DNA of 64,000 bases, taken from positions 992,001-1,056,000 of the forward strand of contig OZ255631.1 in the NCBI GenBank assembly GCA_965276835.1. Direction: 5' to 3'. The position numbers and the translations under genes are program-made. The notes under the pieces are model-generated. The model had not been told where the DNA came from and ran no database searches. It saw nothing but the letters and a program-made list of their open reading frames with translations. This stretch comes from BOG-932 sp965276835. Its GTDB lineage: Bacteria > Pseudomonadota > Alphaproteobacteria > BOG-932 > Roseiterribacteraceae. Shown here one piece after another: positions 53,152-62,497 of this stretch (position 1 is the stretch's first letter; each line of letters starts with the position of its first letter).

Positions 53152-54513
53152 ATGTCGCTTAAATTCAGGCTCATTCTTTGGGTCGCGCTGATGCTGCTGG
53201 TCAGCCTGACGCTCGGCGCCGGCCTTGCCTGGCGGCATGCGACACGCTCGGTCGAAGCCGAGATGCAGGCCGCGCTGACGGTGGGCGCGCAGACCGTCCG
53301 AACGGTGATCCCGCATGTCGGCGCCGACGAGGATGCCGCGGTGGCGCTCACCCAACTGGTCGGCACATTCGACGGCAACCGTCACCTGCGTGCCAGGCTG
53401 ATCGCGAAAGACGGCGCGTCGGTGGCAGAGTCGACGCTGTTGCCGCCGCCGCAGGCGGTGCCGTTATGGTTCGGCCGGGCTGTGATGCCGGATGCCCCGC
53501 CGTCCGTCCGGGTTCCGCTTCCCGATGCCCTGGGCGGCGGCGCGATCTTGCTGGAGACCGATCCGCGCAACGAACTGACCGAGGTTTGGACCGATTTCGG
53601 CGACGACATCAGGATATTGCTGCTGTTCGTCGTTATCACGTTTCCGACGATCTATTGGACGTTGAGCCGGGCGTTGACTCCGCTGGAGCGCCTGGCTCGG
53701 GGTTTCCGCGATGTCGGGTCGGTTGAGGCGCCCGGACATCTTGCGCTCGGCGGTCCACCGGAGCTTCGGCGGCTGGCCGGTGGGTTCAACGCCATGGTCG
53801 ATCGGCTGGCCGTCTTCGAGGTCAAGAACCGCCGCCTCGCCGAACAGCTTTCAACGATCCAAGAGGATGAGCGCGCCGAGCTGGCGCGCGACCTGCACGA
53901 CGAGATCGGGCCCTATCTGTTCGCGATGGGAGTCGATGCCGCCGCCGTTCTGAAACTGGCGGAGGCGCGCGGCGACACGGATATGGCGGCGCAGGTCCGG
54001 TCGATCCGTGACGGCGTCACCCATATTCAGCATGAGGTGAAGGCCATCCTGGGGCGCTTAAGATCCGGCAGCCTGACCGAATTCGGCCTGCCGCAGGCGA
54101 TCCGGAACCTGACGGCCTTCTGGCAGTCCCGCCGGCCCGAGGTCGCCATCACGGTGAAGACCGTCGGCGCCGATGCCGGGTTCGGCGAGGCGTTCGATGG
54201 CGTGGTCTACCGCATCGTGCAGGAAAGCCTGAGCAATGCGATGCGCCACGGTAAGCCGCGGCGCGTCGGCATCGTGATCGACGCCGGAGCGGATCAGGAG
54301 GTTACGGTCGAAGTCACCGACGATGGCGGCGGCATGAAAGCCACCAGCGGCCGGCGCGGCTTCGGCCTGCGCGGCATGGTGGAGCGGGTGACCGCGCTGG
54401 GCGGTGACCTGGATGTGCGCGCCCTGACGCAGCCGGCCGGCGTTCATGTTGTTGCACACCTGCCGTTTACGGATTGCGGCCGATCGAATGACGGGCAGGG
54501 AGTGGCGGCATGA
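53152..54513 (+). CDS. NarX/UhpB-type sensor histidine kinase
   Basis: The 453-residue kinase has two membrane helices (about 7-25 and 155-172) around a periplasmic sensor of about 130 residues, a HAMP domain (about 170-222), a HisKA_3 domain with His249 in ARDLHDEIGPYLF and an HATPase domain with VYRIVQESLSNAMRHG and DDGGGM. The ATG at 53152 has GGAGG 8 bases before it and is preferred to the in-frame ATG at 53131. It overlaps the regulator gene by 4 bases. The signal is unknown; proximity to the TonB receptor suggests that it controls that gene. Confidence 0.92.
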   Translation: MSLKFRLILWVALMLLVSLTLGAGLAWRHATRSVEAEMQAALTVGAQTVRTVIPHVGADEDAAVALTQLVGTFDGNRHLRARLIAKDGASVAESTLLPPPQAVPLWFGRAVMPDAPPSVRVPLPDALGGGAILLETDPRNELTEVWTDFGDDIRILLLFVVITFPTIYWTLSRALTPLERLARGFRDVGSVEAPGHLALGGPPELRRLAGGFNAMVDRLAVFEVKNRRLAEQLSTIQEDERAELARDLHDEIGPYLFAMGVDAAAVLKLAEARGDTDMAAQVRSIRDGVTHIQHEVKAILGRLRSGSLTEFGLPQAIRNLTAFWQSRRPEVAITVKTVGADAGFGEAFDGVVYRIVQESLSNAMRHGKPRRVGIVIDAGADQEVTVEVTDDGGGMKATSGRRGFGLRGMVERVTALGGDLDVRALTQPAGVHVVAHLPFTDCGRSNDGQGVAA

Positions 54514-55127
54514 ATATCCTGTTGGTCGACGATCACGCCATCGTTCGCGCCGGGTTGCGCCGCCTTCTGGCATCGATCCAGCATGTGACGATTACCGAGG
54601 CGGCGACGGGGCGCGATGCTCTCGTCCGCTATCGGGAGATACGGCCCGACGTGGTGATCCTCGATTTGAACCTGCCCGGCATCGGCGGCCTGGAACTGCT
54701 CCAGCGGCTGCTGATCGACGATCCGTCCGCCTGCGTCCTGGTGTTCAGCATGCATGCCGAGGCGATCTATGCCTCGCGCGCGCTGCAGGCCGGCGCCAAA
54801 GGCTATATGAGCAAGAACGCGGCGCCCGATGAGGTGCTGCTGGCCATCCGCCGGCTGGCAGAAGGCGGACGCTATATCGAGAACGAGATTGCCCAGGAAC
54901 TGGCGTTGCAGGGCGCGCCCGAGGGCCATCCGCTGCACCACCTGACCGAACGCGATCTGGAGATCATGCGGCTGTTGGGCGAAGGCCGCAGCCTTGCCGA
55001 AATCGCCTCCGAACTGGGCGTCGGCTACAAGACGGTCGCCAACACCTGCAGCCAGATCAAGGCCAAGCTGGGCGTCGCGCGGACGGCGGATCTGATACGG
55101 CTGTCGATCGAAATGGGGGTTTCTTGA
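54510..55127 (+). CDS. LuxR/NarL-family response regulator
   Basis: The 205-residue regulator has a receiver domain (Asp52 in VVILDLNLPG, Lys in GYMSKNAAP) and a C-terminal LuxR-type helix-turn-helix (LTERDLEIMRLLGEG, then GVGYKTVANTCSQIKAKLG). It is the cognate partner of the preceding kinase by the 4-base ATGA overlap. Targets may include the divergent TonB receptor or the convergent phosphoesterase. Confidence 0.94.
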   Translation: MNILLVDDHAIVRAGLRRLLASIQHVTITEAATGRDALVRYREIRPDVVILDLNLPGIGGLELLQRLLIDDPSACVLVFSMHAEAIYASRALQAGAKGYMSKNAAPDEVLLAIRRLAEGGRYIENEIAQELALQGAPEGHPLHHLTERDLEIMRLLGEGRSLAEIASELGVGYKTVANTCSQIKAKLGVARTADLIRLSIEMGVS

Positions 55128-55142
55128 GACGCCGCCGGCCTG

Positions 55143-56852
55143 TCACGGCATGATCGCTTCGGACGCGCCTGAGTTGGGGCTGTTGTTTCCGTTCTTATCC
55201 ACGCTGTACACGCGATAATAGAAATCGCCCGAGCCCGGTGTGTCTATGCACGATGTGGCCGTTCCGGTGCATTGGGGAAGCACGGTTCCGTTGCGCAAGA
55301 CACGATACGTGAAAGGCTTGCTGATATCCGCTCCATCGACGCTGTTCCACGAAATCTTCACCTGTTTTTCCGTGCAGCGGACGAAGTATTGCGAGTTGCA
55401 CTGCGCCACAAGGCCTGTGGGGGCGAAGGGCGAAAGGATGAGCGGTTTGTTCGGGGTCTGGTTGAAATCGAACTCGCCGGTCAGCTTGCCGATTTTTTCG
55501 GTATGACCGTCGGGATAGGTAACCTGGGTCAGTGCGTCGCGGATGGTCGGCCGGGAGTCGGGCTCGCCCATCTTCGCCGGGTTCAGCCGGGCGCCATCCA
55601 TGAACAGGTCTTCGATCAAGGTGGCATAGGAATCGAAGGACAGGGTGGCGTGGTCGATCATTCCGGCCCGCGCCCAGGGCGAGATCATGATCCCTGGAAC
55701 GCGCAGGCCATAGCCTTGGACCGGATATCTGCTGTTGGTGCTGCGATCGACGGTCGGCGGCGCGACGTGATCGTAGAAGCCGCCCCAATCGTCCCAGGTG
55801 ATATAAATCACCGTCGAATCCCAGTAGGGCGACTGCATGACGGCATTGACCATCGCGGTCACGTGATCCATGCCTTCGGTAAACCCGGATGGCGGGTGTT
55901 CGCTGACTTCGTTGTTCGGAATGATCCACGAGACGGCCGGAAGCGTGCCGTTTTTGAGATCGGCGAGAAACTGCTCCGCATCCGGGTTATGTTCCGCCAG
56001 ATAGGCTTTCCCCTTCGCCTTGATATAGCTGAATGACGGCGCCGGATTCCAAATGCCGGGCACGCCGGGCCTTTGGGGTTGTGGATCGCATGTCAGGGCG
56101 TCGTCCTCGCAGTCGGGTTCGGCGCCGGCGGCCAGATAGTATTTCCAGCTGACCTTGTGCCGGTCCAGCAACTCGAACAGGCTGACCCATGGGTAATTCT
56201 CGCCGGGACTCCCTTCACCGAAGCTGGAGGGGGACTCGTCGGCAAAAGGCGTTGTCTTGCAGGTCGCAACATTGGTTTTGTCGCGACACAAGGCATTCCA
56301 TTCGCTGGTGAGATAGAGATGAGCCGGACGCGACCATGAGCGGACCGGCTCAAACAGACGATCCTGCAAAACGAAATTCTTGGCGTATCGCCAGTAGTTC
56401 GGAATGTCCTCTTCGTTCTGAAATCCCATCACATCGTGCCGGTTGACGCCGTCGAACAGCTCGGCGCAATGGAGTGGACTCAGGGTTCCGCAGGTGCTGG
56501 CGGTAGGCCGGGAAAGCGTCTGCTGGTGGACGAAAGCATCCAGATGCCAGGTCGTGATCCCGTCGCCCAGGTCGCTTTGTGCATTAAAGACATCGTGCGG
56601 TCCGCCAGCGTTGTTTTGGTGGGGGTCGTGAAACGGCGCGACGCATCCGTCCGCGGGCCGGTTCGGGTGCAGCGGCACACACAGCCCGCTTGGAAATCCG
56701 TTTGCGCCTGGAAACGTCCCGAAATAGCTGTCGAAGCTACGATTTTCCTGCATGATAATAATAACATGCTTGATCGGCGAGGCGATCGTAGGCCCGGCAG
56801 CGAGGCCTGAGAGAAGCGCAACGAGCAGGCTGCGGCTGAAAAATCTAATCAT
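55143..56852 (-). CDS. Secreted phosphoesterase (phospholipase C/acid phosphatase family) with C-terminal FN3-like domain
   Basis: The 569-residue exported enzyme has a signal peptide (cleavage near TIAS-PIK) and the phosphoesterase family (PF04185) core: IKHVIIIMQENRSFDSYFGTFPGA in part, the metal-binding IPNNEVSEHPP, TWDDWGGFYDHV and RVPGIMISPWA. The C-terminal 100 residues look like a fibronectin type III domain (QVKISWNSVDGAD, YYRVYSVDKNGN). It would release phosphate from a phosphoester outside the cytoplasm. The start at 56852 has GAGG on its upstream side; 51 further open codons are not conserved. Confidence 0.9.
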   Translation of the reverse strand: MIRFFSRSLLVALLSGLAAGPTIASPIKHVIIIMQENRSFDSYFGTFPGANGFPSGLCVPLHPNRPADGCVAPFHDPHQNNAGGPHDVFNAQSDLGDGITTWHLDAFVHQQTLSRPTASTCGTLSPLHCAELFDGVNRHDVMGFQNEEDIPNYWRYAKNFVLQDRLFEPVRSWSRPAHLYLTSEWNALCRDKTNVATCKTTPFADESPSSFGEGSPGENYPWVSLFELLDRHKVSWKYYLAAGAEPDCEDDALTCDPQPQRPGVPGIWNPAPSFSYIKAKGKAYLAEHNPDAEQFLADLKNGTLPAVSWIIPNNEVSEHPPSGFTEGMDHVTAMVNAVMQSPYWDSTVIYITWDDWGGFYDHVAPPTVDRSTNSRYPVQGYGLRVPGIMISPWARAGMIDHATLSFDSYATLIEDLFMDGARLNPAKMGEPDSRPTIRDALTQVTYPDGHTEKIGKLTGEFDFNQTPNKPLILSPFAPTGLVAQCNSQYFVRCTEKQVKISWNSVDGADISKPFTYRVLRNGTVLPQCTGTATSCIDTPGSGDFYYRVYSVDKNGNNSPNSGASEAIMP

Positions 56853-57024
56853 CGACAGGCCTCGGGATCGTACGGTCAACGATGGTGACACGTTTCGCGT
56901 TCCAGATCCCGGCGGGCGCAAACCCTCGGAAAAAAACTTACCCGGGGGTTTCGTTCGAAGCATCAAGTCGATATGCCAATCGGCATTTCCGTCGCCCAGC
57001 GGCACCCAACGTCAGGAAACATCC

Positions 57025-58302
57025 ATGTCTGCCATCGTCGATATTCACGGCCGCGAAATATTGGACAGCCGCGGCAATCCCACGGTCGAGGTCGAGGTTG
57101 TGCTTGAGAGCGGCGCCAGCGGGCGCGCAGCCGTGCCCTCGGGCGCATCCACCGGCACGCATGAGGCGGTGGAGCTCAGGGACGGCGACAAGTCGCGTTA
57201 CCTGGGCAAGGGCGTGCTGAACGCGGTTGAATCGGTGAATGGCGAATTGGCCGATGCGCTGTCGGGCGCCGAGGCCTTCGATCAGGTCGGTATCGACCAC
57301 ATGATGATCGACCTGGACGGCACCCCGAACAAGGCGCGGCTGGGCGCCAATGCGATTCTCGGCGTCAGCCTGGCGGTCGCCAAGGCGGCGGCATCCGAGG
57401 CCGATTTGCCGCTTTATCGCTATGTCGGCGGTGTCAACGCACGGCTGTTGCCGGTGCCGATGATGAACATCATCAATGGGGGGGCCCACGCCGACAACCC
57501 GATCGATATCCAGGAATTCATGGTGATGCCGATCGGCGCGAAGTCGGAAAGCGAGGCCATCCGCGCCGGCGCTGAGATTTTCCATGCGCTGAAAAAGCTG
57601 CTGCACGACGCCGGCCACAACACGTCGGTGGGCGACGAAGGCGGTTTCGCGCCCAACCTCGCGTCGACCGAGGACGCAATCGGTTTTGTCATGCGCGCGA
57701 TCGAAAAGGCGGGCTACAAACCCGGCGACGATGTTGCGCTCGCGATCGACGCAGCTTCAACCGAATTCTTCAAGAGTGGCAAGTATGAGCTTGCTGGAGA
57801 AGGAAAAAGCCTCTCCCCAGATCAGATGGTCCGGTATTGGGAAGATCTGGCATCGCGCTTCCCGATCGTCTCGATCGAGGACGGCATGTCGGAAGACGAC
57901 TGGGATGGCTGGAAATCTCTGACCGATGCAATTGGCAAGAAAATTCAATTGGTTGGCGACGATCTCTTCGTCACCAACCCAATACGCCTGACCGACGGCA
58001 TCAAGCGCGGCGTCGGAAATGCAATTCTCGTCAAAGTGAATCAAATCGGAACTCTGAGCGAGACTTTGGATGCCGTTGAAATCGCGCATAAAGCGGGATA
58101 TCGCGCAGTCATGTCGCATCGTTCGGGAGAAACCGAAGATTCGACAATTGCCGATTTGGCGGTGGCGACCAATTGCGGGCAGATCAAGACCGGCTCGCTC
58201 AGTCGTTCCGACCGGCTCGCCAAGTACAACCAATTGCTGCGGATCGAGGAGAACCTCGGCGTGGCCGCGCGGTACGCTGGAACAGCCGCGGTACGAAAGT
58301 GA
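57025..58302 (+). CDS. eno: Enolase
   Basis: Enolase converts 2-phosphoglycerate to phosphoenolpyruvate. The 425-residue protein has the conserved REILDSRGNPTVEVEV, GAHADNPIDIQEFMVMP, SVGDEGGFAPNL, SIEDGMSEDDWDGW, VKVNQIGTLSE and SHRSGETEDSTIADLAVA motifs and normal length. The ATG at 57025 has AGGA before it; the upstream open frame is not conserved. Codon use changes inside the gene: roughly 57760-58180 is visibly poorer in G+C than the first half. Confidence 0.97.
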   Translation: MSAIVDIHGREILDSRGNPTVEVEVVLESGASGRAAVPSGASTGTHEAVELRDGDKSRYLGKGVLNAVESVNGELADALSGAEAFDQVGIDHMMIDLDGTPNKARLGANAILGVSLAVAKAAASEADLPLYRYVGGVNARLLPVPMMNIINGGAHADNPIDIQEFMVMPIGAKSESEAIRAGAEIFHALKKLLHDAGHNTSVGDEGGFAPNLASTEDAIGFVMRAIEKAGYKPGDDVALAIDAASTEFFKSGKYELAGEGKSLSPDQMVRYWEDLASRFPIVSIEDGMSEDDWDGWKSLTDAIGKKIQLVGDDLFVTNPIRLTDGIKRGVGNAILVKVNQIGTLSETLDAVEIAHKAGYRAVMSHRSGETEDSTIADLAVATNCGQIKTGSLSRSDRLAKYNQLLRIEENLGVAARYAGTAAVRK

Positions 58303-58323
58303 ATCATTTCCGAATCAAATGCG

Positions 58324-58345
58324 TTATTTGAGATTTCTCAAATAA
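58324..58345. promoter_or_regulatory. 22-base perfect AT-rich palindrome between eno and ftsB-like gene
   Basis: TTATTTGAGA and TCTCAAATAA are exact arms around a TT centre, 22 bases after the eno stop. No long T-run follows, so it is either a weak terminator of eno or an operator for the ftsB-pdh operon. Confidence 0.45.
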
Positions 58346-58396
58346 TAATTCAGGAAACTGTTTGACGCGTTGAATCTGTTGTGATTCATTCTCGGA

Positions 58397-58729
58397 ATGG
58401 CAATCGCAACGCGCACACGTCGTCGCATAACACAAGTACTGGGGCCGGTGTTCGCCGCCTCCGTCGTGGCGTATTTTGCCTATTACACGGTGGAGGGCGA
58501 ACGCGGCCTGATTGCTTTGACGCGCCTGCAAGCCCAGGAGGCTCAGGCCGAGGCGACCTATACCACCGTCAAGGCCGACCGCGACGCGCTGCAGGCCAAG
58601 GTCGTCTCGCTGCGACCGGAGAGTCTGGACAAGGACCGTCTCGATGAGCGGACCAGGGCGTTATTAAATGATAGCCAGCCCGACGAATTGATCATAAACT
58701 TGCCGAAATCCGCCGTTTCCGGACACTAA
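58397..58729 (+). CDS. ftsB: FtsB/DivIC-like septum formation protein
   Basis: This 110-residue bitopic membrane protein has a short basic cytoplasmic start (ATRTRRR), one membrane helix (about 12-32, VLGPVFAASVVAYFAYY) and a coiled coil (about 38-75), followed by a C-terminal motif LDKDRLDERTRALLND. FtsB links FtsL and FtsQ in the divisome. Gene order eno-ftsB-pdhA is conserved in alphaproteobacteria, which supports the call. Confidence 0.9.
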   Translation: MAIATRTRRRITQVLGPVFAASVVAYFAYYTVEGERGLIALTRLQAQEAQAEATYTTVKADRDALQAKVVSLRPESLDKDRLDERTRALLNDSQPDELIINLPKSAVSGH

Positions 58730-58797
58730 TTTCAACGCCTTGCAATCGCTTTGGGGCTGGCCTAGCTACGTCTTATCCGTAGCATTGGAACTGCCTC

Positions 58798-59826
58798 ATG
58801 CCCGCCAAGCGTTCAGCGAAGCCTGTAGGAAGCCCTGCCCGAAAATCGGCCCGAAAGGCTTCGGGGGCCGACCCCGACCTATTGCTGAAACTGTATCGCG
58901 ACATGCTGCTCATCCGCCGTTTTGAAGAGCGGGCCGGGCAATTATACGGCATGGGGATGATCGGCGGTTTCTGCCATCTTTATATCGGCCAGGAGGCAGT
59001 CGTGACCGGCATGATGTCGGTCGGGACCGAAGGCGACAGCATCGTCGCTTCCTATCGCTGCCATGGCCACATGCTGGCCTGCGGCATGGATCCCAAGGGT
59101 GTGATGGCCGAGCTGACAGGGCGCGCCGCCGGCTATTCCAAGGGCAAGGGCGGCTCCATGCACATGTTCAGCAAGGAAAAGAACTTCTATGGCGGGCATG
59201 GCATCGTCGGCGCCCAGGTGCCGATCGCGACCGGCCTGGGCTTTGCCCACAAGCACAAGAAGGACGGCCTGATCGCCATCTGCTATCTGGGCGACGGCGC
59301 GGTCAATCAGGGCCAGGTCTATGAGAGCCTGAACATGGCGGCCCTGTGGAAACTGCCGGTGCTCTACATCATTGAGAACAACAAATACGGCATGGGCACC
59401 AGCCAGGAACGTGCATCGGCCGGCGAACTGCACGACCGGGGCGAGGGTTACGGCATCCCGGGCAAGGCGGTCGACGGCATGGACGTGCTGGCGGTGCGTG
59501 AGGCGGCTGCCGAGGCTCTGAAATACGTGCGCGACGGCAACGGCCCGATGATCCTGGAAATGATGACCTATCGCTATCGCGGCCATTCGATGTCCGACCC
59601 GGCCAAATACCGGACCCGCGAAGAGGTTGACGAGATGCGCAAGGGGCACGACCCGATCGACCATCTGGGCCTGCGGATCGTCGCGGCCGGCGCCGCGACC
59701 GAGGACCAGTTGAAAGAGATCGACCGCGAAATCCGCGCCCGCGTCGCCGAGGCGGCGGAATTTGCAACCTCCACGCCCGAGCCTGAGGCGGCGGAGTTGT
59801 GGACCGACATTCTGGTAGACGCCTGA
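58798..59826 (+). CDS. pdhA: Pyruvate dehydrogenase E1 alpha subunit
   Basis: With PdhB this thiamine-diphosphate enzyme decarboxylates pyruvate and acetylates the lipoyl domains of the complex. The 342-residue protein has the TPP-binding GDGAVNQGQVYESLNMAAL and NNKYGMGTSQER motifs and the phosphorylation-loop-like YRYRGHSMSDPAKYRT segment. The stop overlaps the pdhB start by one base. Confidence 0.97.
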   Translation: MPAKRSAKPVGSPARKSARKASGADPDLLLKLYRDMLLIRRFEERAGQLYGMGMIGGFCHLYIGQEAVVTGMMSVGTEGDSIVASYRCHGHMLACGMDPKGVMAELTGRAAGYSKGKGGSMHMFSKEKNFYGGHGIVGAQVPIATGLGFAHKHKKDGLIAICYLGDGAVNQGQVYESLNMAALWKLPVLYIIENNKYGMGTSQERASAGELHDRGEGYGIPGKAVDGMDVLAVREAAAEALKYVRDGNGPMILEMMTYRYRGHSMSDPAKYRTREEVDEMRKGHDPIDHLGLRIVAAGAATEDQLKEIDREIRARVAEAAEFATSTPEPEAAELWTDILVDA

Positions 59827-61217
59827 TGAGCACCGACATTCTGATGCCGGCTTTGTCGCCGACCATGACCGAAGGCAAGCTTTCGCGCTGGCTGAAAAAG
59901 GAAGGCGACAGCATTTCCCCAGGCGACGTCATTGCCGAGATCGAGACCGACAAAGCGATGATGGAGGTCGAGGCCATCGACGAAGGCATCCTCGACAAGA
60001 TACTGGTGCCGGAAGGCACCGAAGGCGTCGCGGTCAACACCCCGATTGCGCATCTGAACGGCGACGGCGAGACCGCGCAGCCCAAACAGGCGAAGGCCCC
60101 CGAACCGGCTGAAAAGCCGGAGGAACAGGCAAAGCCGGAGCCGCGGGCCAAGCAGGCCCCATCCAAGGCGGTCGATACCGCGACGCCCGAGCCCGAGGCC
60201 GCGCCGCCGTCCGACGAGGACAAGTTCTACGACAAGACCGAAAAGAAGACGGTCCGTGAGGCCCTGCGCGACGCGATGGCCGAGGAAATGCGGGCCGATC
60301 CCGACGTCTTCCTGATGGGCGAGGAGGTCGCGCAATACCAGGGCGCCTATAAGGTGAGCCAAGGGCTGCTGGAGGAATTCGGACCGGACCGTGTGGTCGA
60401 TACGCCGATCACTGAACAGGGCTTCGCCGGCCTGGGTGTCGGGGCGGCGATGGGCGGGCTGAAACCGATCATCGAATTCATGACCTGGAACTTCGCCATG
60501 CAGGCGATCGACCAGATCATCAATTCCGCCGCCAAGACCCGCTATATGTCTGGCGGGCAGATGAGTTGCCAGATCGTGTTCCGCGGCCCCAACGGCGCGG
60601 CCTCGCGCGTCGCCGCGCAGCACTCGCAGGATTACACCAGCTGGTACGCCCATATACCGGGACTGAAGGTCGTCGCGCCCTATACTGCGGCGGATGCCAA
60701 AGGGCTGCTGAAGGCCGCGATCCGCGACCCCAATCCGGTCGTGTTCCTGGAAAACGAGTTGCTTTACGGCCACGCCTTCGACGTGCCGACCGACCCGGAT
60801 TTCGTCGTGCCGATCGGCAAGGCGAAGATCGTGCGGGAAGGGGGCTCGGTCACCATCACCGCGTTCTCCCGCATGGTCGGCGTCGCGCTCCAGGCTGCCG
60901 AGAAACTGGCGGAAGAGGGGATCGAGGCGGAGGTGATCGATTTGCGCACCATTCGCCCGCTGGATACCGAAACCATTGTCGCCAGCGTCAAGAAGACCAA
61001 CCGGCTCGTGTCGGTCGAGGAGGGCTGGCCCACGGCCGGCATCGGCTCCGAACTGGCGGCCTTGATGATGGAACAGGCGTTCGACGACCTCGACGCGCCG
61101 GTGGCTCGGGTGTGCGGCAAGGACGTGCCGCTGCCTTATGCCGCCAACCTCGAAAAACTGGCATTGCCGCAGGTCGAAGACGTGATCGCGGCGGCCAAGG
61201 CGGTTTGCTACCGATGA
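59826..61217 (+). CDS. pdhB: Pyruvate dehydrogenase E1 beta subunit with N-terminal lipoyl domain
   Basis: The 463-residue protein joins a lipoyl domain (1-80, lipoylated Lys43 in EIETDKAMMEVEA) by a Pro/Glu/Lys-rich linker (about 80-135) to the E1 beta catalytic part (KKTVREALRDAMAEEM onward). The lipoyl fusion is characteristic of alphaproteobacterial PdhB. The ATG at 59826 overlaps the pdhA stop; the upstream frame is not conserved. Its first codons share a 42-base identical DNA stretch with pdhC. Confidence 0.97.
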   Translation: MSTDILMPALSPTMTEGKLSRWLKKEGDSISPGDVIAEIETDKAMMEVEAIDEGILDKILVPEGTEGVAVNTPIAHLNGDGETAQPKQAKAPEPAEKPEEQAKPEPRAKQAPSKAVDTATPEPEAAPPSDEDKFYDKTEKKTVREALRDAMAEEMRADPDVFLMGEEVAQYQGAYKVSQGLLEEFGPDRVVDTPITEQGFAGLGVGAAMGGLKPIIEFMTWNFAMQAIDQIINSAAKTRYMSGGQMSCQIVFRGPNGAASRVAAQHSQDYTSWYAHIPGLKVVAPYTAADAKGLLKAAIRDPNPVVFLENELLYGHAFDVPTDPDFVVPIGKAKIVREGGSVTITAFSRMVGVALQAAEKLAEEGIEAEVIDLRTIRPLDTETIVASVKKTNRLVSVEEGWPTAGIGSELAALMMEQAFDDLDAPVARVCGKDVPLPYAANLEKLALPQVEDVIAAAKAVCYR

Positions 61218-62497
61218 CCGATATCCTGATGCCGGCTTTGTCGCCGACCATGACCGAAGGCAAGCTTGCCCGCTGGCTGAAAAAGCCGGGCGATGCCGTG
61301 GCGCCCGGCGATGTGATCGCCGAAATCGAGACCGACAAGGCGATGATGGAAGTCGAGGCCATCGACGAAGGCACGATGGGTGAGATCAAGGTGCCGGAAG
61401 GCACCGAAGGCGTCGCCGTGAATGCCGTGATCGCCACGCTGCTGGGCGGGGACGAGAAGCCCGCGCCGAAGAAGGCCGAAGCGCCGAAGGCGGAAAAGGC
61501 TGAGGCTGCCGCGCCCGCTCCCCAGGCTGAAAAGCCCATGCCGGCGAAGGCTGCCGAAACACCTGCGCCCAAACCGATGACGAACGGCCACGCGCCGGGC
61601 AGCCGCATTATCGCGACCCCGCTGGCACGCCGCCTGGCGAAGGATGCCGGCATCGACCTTGCCCGCGTGACCGGCAGCGGCCCGCATGGCCGCATCGTCA
61701 AGGCCGACCTGGAGAAGGCGCCGAAATCCGCCGCCGCTCCGCAGCAGGCTGCCGGAACGCCATCGCTCGCCAAGGGTCAGGACGCCCGCCAGTTGGCCGA
61801 CGCGCTGGGCATGAAATACGAGCTGAAGCCCAATACCAGCTTCCGCAAGACCATCGCCCGCCGCCTGACCGAGGCGAAGCAGACCGTTCCGCACTTCTAT
61901 CTGACGATCGATTGCAAGATCGATGCGCTGCTGGACCTGCGTAAAAAGCTGAACGCCAGCGCGGGGGATGGCGGCAAGGTCTCGGTCAACGATTTCGTGA
62001 TCCGCGCCTCGGCGCTGGCCTTGCGCAAGATTCCCGACGCGAACGTGTCGTGGTCGGACGAGGGCATCCTGTCCTACCAGGATGTCGACGTCTCCATCGC
62101 GGTGGCGACGCCGAACGGCCTGATCACCCCGATCATCAAGCAGGCGGACACCAAGAGCCTGCGCCAGATTTCCGCCGAAATGCGCGATCTGGCGGCCCGC
62201 GCCCGTGACGGCAAGCTGAAGCCGGCCGAATATCAGGGCGGCACCTTCTCGATCTCCAATCTCGGCATGTTCGGCATCCGCGAATTCGCCGCGGTGATCA
62301 ACCCGCCGCAATCCTGCATCCTGGCCGTCGGCAACGGCGAGCAGCGGGCGGTGGTCGAGGACGGCGAGCTGAAGATCGCCACCCTGATGACCTGCACCCT
62401 GTCGGTCGACCACCGCGCGGTCGACGGCGCGCTGGGCGCGGAATATCTGGGCGCCTACAAGGCTTTGATCGAAGATCCTTACAGCCTGCTGCTGTGA
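61214..62497 (+). CDS. pdhC: Pyruvate dehydrogenase E2, dihydrolipoamide acetyltransferase
   Basis: The 427-residue E2 core protein has one lipoyl domain (1-79, Lys42 in EIETDKAMMEVEA), an Ala/Pro linker, a peripheral subunit-binding domain (about 132-168, ATPLARRLAKDAGIDLARV) and the acetyltransferase domain with the catalytic TLSVDHRAVDGALGAEYL. The ATG at 61214 overlaps the pdhB stop by 4 bases; a much longer upstream frame only shadows pdhB. Confidence 0.97.
   Translation: MTDILMPALSPTMTEGKLARWLKKPGDAVAPGDVIAEIETDKAMMEVEAIDEGTMGEIKVPEGTEGVAVNAVIATLLGGDEKPAPKKAEAPKAEKAEAAAPAPQAEKPMPAKAAETPAPKPMTNGHAPGSRIIATPLARRLAKDAGIDLARVTGSGPHGRIVKADLEKAPKSAAAPQQAAGTPSLAKGQDARQLADALGMKYELKPNTSFRKTIARRLTEAKQTVPHFYLTIDCKIDALLDLRKKLNASAGDGGKVSVNDFVIRASALALRKIPDANVSWSDEGILSYQDVDVSIAVATPNGLITPIIKQADTKSLRQISAEMRDLAARARDGKLKPAEYQGGTFSISNLGMFGIREFAAVINPPQSCILAVGNGEQRAVVEDGELKIATLMTCTLSVDHRAVDGALGAEYLGAYKALIEDPYSLLL

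Noticed and set aside
60566..61213. N-terminal extension of pdhC
   Set aside because: Out-of-frame shadow of pdhB; the lipoyl domain begins at the ATG at 61214.
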